Assembly (NCBI GenBank): GCA_004296785.1
Contig: SCVU01000552.1
Span: 1-10,562, forward strand
Length of the DNA stretch: 10,562 bases
Reading direction: 5' to 3'
From: Planctomycetota bacterium
GTDB taxonomy: Bacteria; Planctomycetota; UBA1135; GCA-002686595
Shown: positions 1-6,654 of the stretch, one piece after another
Layout of the letters: the number at the start of each line of letters is the position of its first letter
How positions within the stretch are numbered: position 1 is the stretch's first letter
Made by a program: the position numbers and the translations under genes
The notes under the pieces: model-generated
What the model saw: only the letters and a program-made list of their open reading frames with translations
Told to the model about the DNA's origin: nothing
Database searches by the model: none

Positions 1-1
1 C

Positions 2-208
2 GACGCCGGCGAGCCGTGGCGACTGCTGCTCGTCGTCGGCGTGCTCGGCGGCTTCACGACGTACTCGGCGTTCTCGGCGGAGTCGTACGAGCTCGCGCGC
101 GACGGACACGCGGCGCGCGCGGCGGCTTACGTGGGAGCGACACTCGTGCTCGGAGCGGGCGCGACCGCGCTGGGGGCGTGGCTGCAGGGTCGGCTCGGCG
201 GCGGTTGA
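2..208 (+). CDS. crcB: Fluoride ion channel FluC/CrcB, C-terminal part (5' end outside window)
   Basis: Seen: an open frame enters at base 2 without a start codon and ends at TGA 206-208, giving 68 residues. Near its start is GGFTTYSAFSAES, the family hallmark (usually GG-x-TTFSTFS-x-E), in the broken third membrane helix. A charged loop (YELARDGHAARA) and a last hydrophobic helix (AYVGATLVLGAGATALGAWL) follow, ending in a short QGRLGGG tail. Known of the family: FluC/CrcB proteins are about 120-130 residues with four membrane helices. They form dual-topology homodimers that export fluoride, and the conserved Phe pair (F-x-x-F) of this motif lines the pore. About half of the protein is therefore present. 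Odd: the first Phe of the pair is Tyr here (fragment residue 21), while the second (residue 24) is kept. The gene ends 150 bases before moxR and is probably a separate transcription unit. The identification is good despite the truncation. Confidence 0.86.
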   Translation, partial: DAGEPWRLLLVVGVLGGFTTYSAFSAESYELARDGHAARAAAYVGATLVLGAGATALGAWLQGRLGGG

Positions 209-268
209 ACGGGCGATCGGCCGACGCCGGACGCGCGCTCGGAAGGAGCTTCGCGCCGCCGCAGGCGC

Positions 269-274
269 TATCGT
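269..274 (+). promoter_or_regulatory. Candidate -10 element upstream of moxR
   Basis: The hexamer TATCGT (TAnnnT type) stands out in an almost purely G/C gap between the fluoride-channel gene and moxR. If used, transcription would begin near 281 and leave a leader of roughly 75-80 bases before the ATG at 359. No convincing -35 box is found 16-18 bases upstream; the nearby GGAAGGAG at 241-248 looks more like a ribosome-binding sequence, but no start codon follows it at a usable distance. This is inference from composition only. Confidence 0.3.
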
Positions 275-358
275 GGACGGAACGCGCCGCGGGCGCCCCA
301 ACGCGCGGCAGGCAACCCGCGTAGACCGCGCACGTCCCCACCCTCGACCGCCCCCGCG

Positions 359-1360
<1,002 letters not shown>

Positions 1361-1393
1361 GCGCGCGGTCCGCGCGCGCCCGAGCGTCCCGCC

Positions 1394-2365
1394 ATGGCCC
1401 AGCAGACTGACGCAGCGACTCCCGCGGAGACGGGCGCCGACTTCGAGATCGGTCCCGAGCTGTTCGCGCGCGTCCGCCAGATCCAGCTGCGCACGCGGCG
1501 CGCGGTCTCGAACGCGCTCGCCGGCGCGTACAAGAGCACGTTTCGCGGCTCGGGCCTCGAGTTCGACACGGTGCGCGAGTACGAGGTCGGCGACGACATC
1601 CGCAGCATCGACTGGAAGGTCACGGCGCGCACCGACAAGCCGCACATCAAGACGTTCGTCGAGGAGCGGCAGCTGTCGCTCGTGCTGCTCGTCGACGCGA
1701 GCGCGTCGATGGACTTCGGCAGCGCGCGCGCGACGAAACGCGAGCTGTCGGCGGAACTCGTCGCGCTGCTCGGCCACGTCGCGATCCTCGAGCAGGACCA
1801 GGTCGCGTTCGCCTCGTTCGGCGGCGCGCGCGAGCTGTGGGTCCCGCCCGCGCGCTCGCCGTCGCTGATCCTGCGCCTCGTGCGCGAAGTGCTGGCGGCC
1901 GAGCCGGCGCGCGAGCCCGGCGCCGATCCGCACGCGGCGCTGGCGCGCGCGCTGCAGGAGCTCGAGCTGCGGCTGCGCCGGCGCGCGATGGTGTTCGTCG
2001 TGTCCGACTGGCTGATGCCGCTCGACGCGGCGGCGCGCGAGCGCTGGCTCGGCACGCTCAAACGCCTCGCGCGGCGCCACGATCTGATCGCGGTGCGCGT
2101 GCACGACCCGCTCGAGGAGGCGCTGCCCGACGCGGGCCTCGTCGCGTGGCTCGACGCGGAGAGCGGGCGGCGCGTCGAGATCGACACGTCGTCGGCGAAG
2201 CTGCGCGCCGCGTGGGCGGCCGCCGCGACCGTGCGCCGCAACCGCTGGCTCGAGGATCTCGGCCGCGCCGGCGCGGGGACGCTCGAGCTGTCGACGCACA
2301 AGAGCCCGGTCGATCCGATCGTGCGCTTCTTCCACGCGCGCCTGCGCCGCGGAGGTCGCGGCTGA
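1394..2365 (+). CDS. DUF58 domain protein (vWA-like partner of MoxR)
   Basis: This 323-residue protein begins 33 bases after moxR. The DUF58 core is plain: GAYKSTFRGSGLEFDTVREY (44-63), then VGDDIRSIDWKVTART (65-80), then KTFVEERQLSLVLLVDASAS (86-105). The last holds a metal-ion-dependent adhesion site (MIDAS) of the form D-x-S-x-S at D101/S103/S105. A second vWA-style strand, MVFVVSDW, lies at 199-206 with D205. There are no membrane helices, unlike the long DUF58 proteins that carry two at the N-terminus, so this is the short cytoplasmic form usual beside moxR. Known of the family: MoxR-DUF58 pairs are a recurrent gene couple. Inferred role: adaptor or client linking MoxR to the membrane Bat proteins. 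The start is weakly supported by ribosome-binding sequence, but the 13-20 residues before the first conserved block suit the family. The stop overlaps the next start by one base (TGATG). Confidence 0.93.
   Translation: MAQQTDAATPAETGADFEIGPELFARVRQIQLRTRRAVSNALAGAYKSTFRGSGLEFDTVREYEVGDDIRSIDWKVTARTDKPHIKTFVEERQLSLVLLVDASASMDFGSARATKRELSAELVALLGHVAILEQDQVAFASFGGARELWVPPARSPSLILRLVREVLAAEPAREPGADPHAALARALQELELRLRRRAMVFVVSDWLMPLDAAARERWLGTLKRLARRHDLIAVRVHDPLEEALPDAGLVAWLDAESGRRVEIDTSSAKLRAAWAAAATVRRNRWLEDLGRAGAGTLELSTHKSPVDPIVRFFHARLRRGGRG
2351..2355 (+). promoter_or_regulatory. Ribosome-binding site deciding the start at 2365
   Basis: GGAGG sits nine bases before ATG 2365-2367 inside the end of the DUF58 gene. 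It supports this ATG, which shares its A with the preceding TGA, over the much longer upstream open frame, and it indicates coupled translation. Confidence 0.65.
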
Positions 2366-3324
2366 TGCGCGCGCTCGCGCTCGCCCTCGCCCTCGGCGGC
2401 GCCCTCGCGGCGCAGTCGGCGGTGCTGCAGTCGGCACAGCCGCGCGAGCTCGCGGTCGGCGAACCGCTGACGCTCACGATCCGCGTCGAGCACGCGCCCG
2501 GCGAGAGCGTCGCGCTGCTCGGACTCGCCGATGCGCTCGGCGTCGGCTGGGCCGAGCTGTCGCAGTCGCTGCGGCGCAGCGAGGTCGCGCCACAGACCGA
2601 AGCCCTGCGCGCGACCGAGCTCGAACTCGTGCTCGCGCCGCTGGAGAGCGGCGAGCTCGAGCTGCCGCGCTTGTACGTCGAGCTGAGCGGCGGCGCCGAT
2701 CCGTTCTCGTTGCCGGTGACGAGCGCCGGCGATCCGCCGCGCATCGCGGTCTCCGCCGCGCTCGCCGAGGGCGAGGACGCGCCGCGCGAGCTGCGGCCGC
2801 TGCAGGGCGACGCGTTCGCCGGCGAGCTCGACCTCTCCGACCGCTGGGCGCTGATCGGCTCGGCCGTCGCGCTCGTAGGCGGCGGCGCGCTGCTGTACTT
2901 CGTGCAGCGCGCGCGCCGGCGCGAGCGCGCGATCGCCGCGCGGCCGGACGCGTTCGAGCGGCTGACGGCGCTCGCGGCCGCGCCCGCGCAACCGGACGGC
3001 TCGGCGCTCGCGCACGAGCTCGCCGCGCTGCTGCGCGACGGCGTGTCGGAGCTGTGCCCCGGACTGCGCGTCGCGCGCACGAGCGCCGCGCGCGCCGCGC
3101 TGACCGACGAGGAGTTCATCGCGTCGCTCGATCCGAGCGCGCCGGAGCGCGAGCGGCTCTCGGGCCTGTTCCTGCGGCTGCAGGCCGCGCGCTGGGCCGG
3201 CGCGAGCGGCAGCGCGTGGGCGCGCGACGCGTGGATCGCCGAAACACGCGAGTGCCTCGAGGCGCTGCGCGCGCGCGGCCTGCGCGGCGCGGTGCTCGCC
3301 GAGCGCGCGGAGGCGGTCGCATGA
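2365..3324 (+). CDS. Bat-operon membrane protein with periplasmic domain, one helix and cytoplasmic tail (DUF4381-like)
   Basis: A 319-residue protein whose frame opens at the ATG overlapping the DUF58 stop. Seen: an export signal MRALALALALGGALA (1-15, AxA site), a beta-rich domain (about 17-155) with PRELAVGEPLTLTIRVEH (26-43), as in BatD-type immunoglobulin-like modules, one membrane helix WALIGSAVALVGGGALLYFV (161-180), then RARRRER and a helical cytoplasmic region (181-319). Positive charges after the helix put the tail inside. Known: many MoxR/Bat operons carry a protein of this position and layout (DUF4381 family or relatives) between DUF58 and batA; its function is not established. 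The tail ends in a pattern (AARWAGASG ... ECLEAL) that resembles the BatD tail in this window (DAAVWGGSP ... ELVEAG). Inferred role: a signal-transmitting membrane subunit. The family name rests on context and layout more than on residue-level signature, so it is stated as DUF4381-like. Confidence 0.75.
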   Translation: MRALALALALGGALAAQSAVLQSAQPRELAVGEPLTLTIRVEHAPGESVALLGLADALGVGWAELSQSLRRSEVAPQTEALRATELELVLAPLESGELELPRLYVELSGGADPFSLPVTSAGDPPRIAVSAALAEGEDAPRELRPLQGDAFAGELDLSDRWALIGSAVALVGGGALLYFVQRARRRERAIAARPDAFERLTALAAAPAQPDGSALAHELAALLRDGVSELCPGLRVARTSAARAALTDEEFIASLDPSAPERERLSGLFLRLQAARWAGASGSAWARDAWIAETRECLEALRARGLRGAVLAERAEAVA

Positions 3325-4427
3325 AGCTGCTCGTGCTCGGCATCGCGCTCGCGCAGCAGACCGCGGCGCAGGCGGACTCCGTGCAGTCCTCGGCCGAGGC
3401 CGAGCTCGCGCTGTTCGGCCGCTACTCGCTCGGCGATCCGTGGATGCTCGCGCTCGCGCCGCTCGTGCTGCTGGTCTGGATCCTCGCGCAGCGCCGCGCG
3501 CTGCGACCCGCGCTCGCCGGCAGCGTGCCCGCGCTCGCGGCCGGCCAGCTGAGCTACGGCAAGTCGTGGCGCCAGGTGCTGCGCCCGCTGGCCGCGGGCT
3601 GCGAGCTCGTCGGCCTGCTCGGCTGCGTCGCCGCGCTCGCGCGCCCGGTCTCCGGCAGCGAGGAGACCGAGCTGCGCAGCGAGGGCGTCGACATCGTGCT
3701 GTGCATCGACCGCTCGAGCTCGATGGCGTTCGAGGACATGCAGCCCGGCAAGAGCCGCCTCGACGTCGTCAAGGAAGTCGCGGGCGCGTTCGCCGAACGG
3801 CGCATGCTCGGCCAGTCCGGCACGCGCGACAACGTCGCGCTCGTGACCTTCGCGCACTACCCGGACCTCGTGTGCCCCGACACGCTCGACGCGAACGCGC
3901 TGCTCGGGTTCCTCGACTCGGTGCAGATGGCGCGGCCGAACACCGAGGAGGACGGCACCGCGATCGGCTCCGGGCTCGCGCGCAGCGTCGCCGCGCTGCG
4001 CGAGAGCAAGGCGAAGTCGAAGATCGTCGTGCTGCTGTCCGACGGCGAGACGACGCGCCGCGAGATCGAACCGGCCGAGGCCGCGCGCCTCGCGCAGAGC
4101 GAGGGCGTGCGCGTGTACACGATCATGGCCGGCAAGTACACGTACCGGCAGGACGTGCTGCGCGGGCTCGTCGCGACCGAGTTCGACCTCGACACGACGG
4201 AGATGGAGGAGCTCGCGAAGACGACCGGCGGTCGCTTCTTCCGCGCCGACGACCAGAGCGCGCTCGAGGACTGCTACGCGGCGATCGATCGGCTCGAGAA
4301 GACCGAGCGCGAGGAAGTGCGCTGGGTCGAGACCTACGACCTGTACCCGTGGATCCTCGCGCCGGCGCTCGCGCTCGTCGCGCTCGCGTGGGCCGCGCTG
4401 TGGACGCTCGGCAGGAGCGCGCCGTGA
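3321..4427 (+). CDS. batA: BatA, membrane-anchored vWA-domain protein
   Basis: 368 residues; ATG 3321 overlaps the preceding stop as ATGA. Seen: a signal-like start (MKLLVLGIALA, 1-11), the BatA-typical segment LGDPWMLALAPLVLLVWILA (37-56), a second helix around 88-107, a vWA domain at about 120-325 and a closing helix (343-362). MIDAS residues are complete: D130-R-S132-S-S134 in CIDRSSSM, T213 in EDGTAIGSGL and D241 in LLSDGE. TTGGRFFRADD (301-311), a usual BatA motif, is present. The loop between the first two helices is rich in Arg/Lys, which puts it in the cytoplasm and the vWA domain in the periplasm. Odd: BatA normally starts just before the PW-x-L helix; here about 40 residues precede it, including a possible cleavable signal. 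The in-frame Met42 falls inside the helix and would truncate it, so the upstream coupled ATG is preferred. Function in the family: metal-dependent protein-protein contacts within the Bat complex. Confidence 0.93.
   Translation: MKLLVLGIALAQQTAAQADSVQSSAEAELALFGRYSLGDPWMLALAPLVLLVWILAQRRALRPALAGSVPALAAGQLSYGKSWRQVLRPLAAGCELVGLLGCVAALARPVSGSEETELRSEGVDIVLCIDRSSSMAFEDMQPGKSRLDVVKEVAGAFAERRMLGQSGTRDNVALVTFAHYPDLVCPDTLDANALLGFLDSVQMARPNTEEDGTAIGSGLARSVAALRESKAKSKIVVLLSDGETTRREIEPAEAARLAQSEGVRVYTIMAGKYTYRQDVLRGLVATEFDLDTTEMEELAKTTGGRFFRADDQSALEDCYAAIDRLEKTEREEVRWVETYDLYPWILAPALALVALAWAALWTLGRSAP
4412..4417 (+). promoter_or_regulatory. Ribosome-binding site deciding the GTG start of batB-batC
   Basis: CAGGAG lies six bases before GTG 4424, within the last codons of batA. 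It supports the GTG start overlapping the batA TGA (GTGA) and thus a protein beginning with MNSRLDWDLG rather than any ATG further in. Confidence 0.6.
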
Positions 4428-6652
4428 ACTCGCGCCTGGACTGGGACCTCGGCTTCGAGCTCTTGCGCGCGGCGTGGCTGCCGGCGCTGTGCGTGGCGCC
4501 GATCCTGCTCGCGCTGGGGCTGTGGTCGCTGCTCGCGCGCCAGAGCGCGCTGCGCCGCCTGTTCGACGAGCGCTTCGCGCGGCGCGCGCAGTCGCAGGTC
4601 TCGCGGCTGCGCGGCGCCGTGCGCGTCGGACTGTGCGCGTGCTCCGCGCTGTGCATCGCGCTCGCTCTGCTCGGGCCGACGCGCGGCTGGAGCCTGCGCG
4701 AGGCGCGCCAGCAGGGGATCGACGTCGTCGTGTGCATCGACACGAGCCGCTCGATGCTCGCGCGCGACCTGCGGCCGGATCGACTGACGCGCGCGAAGCG
4801 CGAGGTGCAGGGCCTGCTCGGCCAGCTGGCCGGCAATCGCCTCGCGCTGGTCGCGTTCGCCGGCGACGCGCGCGACATCGCGCCGCTGACGCGCGACAAG
4901 ACCGCGCTCGCGCGCCTGCTCGAGCCGCTCACGCCCGACGACAACCGCCAGGGCGGCACCAATCTCGCCGCCGCGATCGAGCGCGCGCTCGCGCTGTTCG
5001 ACGGCCGCAGCGGCGCGCACGAGGCGATCGTGCTCGTCACCGACGGCGAGGACCTCGAGGGCAAGGGCCTCGAAGCCGCGACCAAGGCCGCCGAGCGCGG
5101 CATCCGCACGTGGGTCGTCGGCATCGGCACCGCGGCCGGCGGCAAGATCCCGCTGTCGGCGCGCGACGGCCGCGAGGGCTACCTGACCGACGCCGACGGC
5201 AAGGACGTCGTGACGCAGCTCGCGGGTACCTCGCTCGAGCGGCTCGCGACGAGCACCGGCGGCGACTACCTGTCGACCGAGCAGAGCCCGACGCCGCTCG
5301 AGGATCTGTACAAGCTGCGCATCCAGCGGCTCGAGACGCGCGCGCTCGAGCAGGGGCTCGTGCGCATCCCGCACGATCGCTACCAGTGGTTCCTGTTGCC
5401 GGGGCTCGCGCTGGCGCTGCTCGCGGCGCTGATCGGCGAGCGCCGCGCGCCGCGCGCGGCATCCGTGCGCGTCGCGTCGCTGGTCGTGCTCGCGCTCGCC
5501 GCCGCGCCGGCGCGACTGTCCGCGCAGGATTCGCAACCCGCGCCCGAGGCCGCGCCACCCGCCGCGTACGCGGGCTCGAGCGCGCGCGGGCTGCACGAGC
5601 TCGTCGAGCACGTGCGCGCGGGCCGGCGCGAGGAAGCGCTCGCGCTGTCGTCGCGGCTGCTCGAGCGGCGCGGCACGCATGCGCTCGACGAAGCGACCGA
5701 GGCGCAGATCCTGTATGCGACCGGGCACGCGCTCGCCGCCGCGAAGCTGCCCGAGGATGCGCTGCGCGCGTTCTCGAGCGCGCGGGTGCTCGCCGGTCCG
5801 GGCGAGCTGCGGCTGTGGTCGTCGTACAACGCGGGCGGCGTCGCGCTCGCGCAAGCCGAGGAACTGCGCGCCGCGCGCGCGGCCGCGGCGGCGAGCGGTG
5901 CACCGCTCGCGGCGCCCGCGCCGAATGCCGCGGCTCCCGGCGGCGCGGCTCCCGGCGGCGCCGCCGCCGCGGATCCGGCGGCCGAGCGCGCGAAGGTCAA
6001 GGACGCGTACCAGCAGGCGCGCGCGCTGCTGCTCGATCGCCTGCGGCTGGACGGCGCCGACGCCGACACGCGCGCCAATCTCGAGCTCGCGGTGCGCCGG
6101 CTGCGCGAGCTCGAGCGCGAGGAGCAGGCCGAGCAGCAGAAGCAGCAGCAGGATCAACCGCAGGATCCGCGCGACGAGCAGAAGAAGGACTCGCAGGACC
6201 CGTCGTCGGGCTCCGACTCGAAGTCCGATCCCGAATCGCAGCCCGATCCGAAGCAGCAGGATCCCAGCGATCCCAAGCAGCAGGATCCGTCGAAGCAGGA
6301 TCCGTCCAAGGGTGCACAGGGCAAGCCCGATCCGAACAAGACCGACGACAAGCCCGCGGATCCGCAGCAGGGCGAGCAGCCACAGCAGCAGGACGCGCAG
6401 GGCGAGCCGAAGCCCGACGAGAAGCCGGCGGAGCCGAAGCCGACGGACGCGCAGAAGCCCGGCGAGGAGAAGCCGGGCGCCGAAAAGCCCGGCGACGCGC
6501 AACCGCCGCCGCCGGGGCTCGACCCGAGCAAGCTGACGCGCGAAGAGCTCGTGCAGCTGCTCGATCGACTCGCGGACATCGAGAAAGAGGCCCAGCGCGT
6601 GCGCATGGCGCAGCGGCGCGTCGGCCGCAAACCCGTGGAGAAGGACTGGTGA
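4424..6652 (+). CDS. batB: BatB-BatC fusion: vWA domain, internal membrane segment, TPR region, low-complexity tail
   Basis: 742 residues from the GTG overlapping batA. BatB part: helices at 16-37 and 66-83 with a strongly basic loop between, a vWA domain (about 98-290) with complete MIDAS residues (D106-T-S108-R-S110 in CIDTSRSM, T179 in GGTN, D207 in VTDGED), the family motif STGGDYLS (277-284) and a helix at 320-338. BatC part: a second hydrophobic segment (347-366) ending in LSA-QDS, TPR-like helices with HELVEHVRAGRREEALALSS (391-410) and SYNAGGVALAQA (467-478), an Ala/Pro/Gly linker (490-518), a further repeat with DADTRANLELAVRRL (546-560), a Gln/Asp/Pro/Lys-rich stretch (566-699) and a conserved-looking end that finishes in VEKDW. 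Known: BatB and BatC are separate in Bacteroides, while vWA-TPR fusions occur elsewhere. Topology by charge: vWA and TPR parts both periplasmic. No stop or frameshift is seen between the halves. Inferred role: scaffold coupling vWA contacts to TPR partners. Confidence 0.93.
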   Translation: MNSRLDWDLGFELLRAAWLPALCVAPILLALGLWSLLARQSALRRLFDERFARRAQSQVSRLRGAVRVGLCACSALCIALALLGPTRGWSLREARQQGIDVVVCIDTSRSMLARDLRPDRLTRAKREVQGLLGQLAGNRLALVAFAGDARDIAPLTRDKTALARLLEPLTPDDNRQGGTNLAAAIERALALFDGRSGAHEAIVLVTDGEDLEGKGLEAATKAAERGIRTWVVGIGTAAGGKIPLSARDGREGYLTDADGKDVVTQLAGTSLERLATSTGGDYLSTEQSPTPLEDLYKLRIQRLETRALEQGLVRIPHDRYQWFLLPGLALALLAALIGERRAPRAASVRVASLVVLALAAAPARLSAQDSQPAPEAAPPAAYAGSSARGLHELVEHVRAGRREEALALSSRLLERRGTHALDEATEAQILYATGHALAAAKLPEDALRAFSSARVLAGPGELRLWSSYNAGGVALAQAEELRAARAAAAASGAPLAAPAPNAAAPGGAAPGGAAAADPAAERAKVKDAYQQARALLLDRLRLDGADADTRANLELAVRRLRELEREEQAEQQKQQQDQPQDPRDEQKKDSQDPSSGSDSKSDPESQPDPKQQDPSDPKQQDPSKQDPSKGAQGKPDPNKTDDKPADPQQGEQPQQQDAQGEPKPDEKPAEPKPTDAQKPGEEKPGAEKPGDAQPPPPGLDPSKLTREELVQLLDRLADIEKEAQRVRMAQRRVGRKPVEKDW
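5465..5524 (+). other. Internal signal-peptide-like segment at the BatB/BatC junction
   Basis: Codons 348-367 of the fusion encode VRVASLVVLALAAAPARLSA, immediately followed by QDSQPAPEA. This reads like a complete export signal: one Arg, a hydrophobic core, then a small-residue cleavage site. It follows the BatB closing helix after only about eight residues (GERRAPRA). The first codon is GTG, so an independent BatC start here is formally possible, but only a weak upstream GGCGAG about 20 bases away could serve it. Most likely it acts as a fourth membrane helix that carries the TPR region into the periplasm; cleavage by signal peptidase is possible. Confidence 0.6.
5930..5957 (+). repeat. Two-copy 13-base direct repeat in the Ala/Pro/Gly linker of batB-batC
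   Basis: GCGGCTCCCGGCG occurs at 5930-5942 and again at 5945-5957, a period of 15 bases that encodes A-A-P-G-G twice. It lies in frame within the linker between two TPR stretches, so copy-number change would alter linker length by five residues without breaking the frame. Confidence 0.75.
6119..6520 (+). repeat. Low-complexity region encoding a Gln/Asp/Pro/Lys/Glu-rich disordered segment
   Basis: Codons 566-699 of the BatB-BatC fusion use almost only Gln, Asp, Pro, Lys, Glu, Ser and Gly. Within it the 14-base unit AAGCAGCAGGATCC appears at 6251-6264 and 6275-6288, with a shortened copy AAGCAGGATCC at 6293-6303. These encode KQQDP, KQQDP and KQDP. Such tails are common in BatC-type TPR proteins. 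The segment is likely disordered and periplasmic, and is followed by a structured 40-residue end with EELVQLLDRLADIEKEAQ. Confidence 0.8.
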
Positions 6653-6654
6653 GC

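Noticed and set aside
16..324. Small plus-strand open frame overlapping the fluoride-channel end
   Set aside because: Arg/Ala-rich shadow in another frame; the true frame shows the FluC hallmark and a proper membrane helix.
6251..6303. Possible CRISPR or mobile-element repeat
   Set aside because: The repeats are short, nearly adjacent, in frame and encode KQQDP-type units; no spacers, inverted ends or transposase. No tRNA or rRNA gene was seen anywhere in the window either.
4334..6502. 722-residue minus-strand open frame opposite the batB-batC fusion
   Set aside because: The sequence is Arg/Leu/Ala-rich low complexity that mirrors the vWA and TPR codons on the other strand; no motif or ribosome-binding context.
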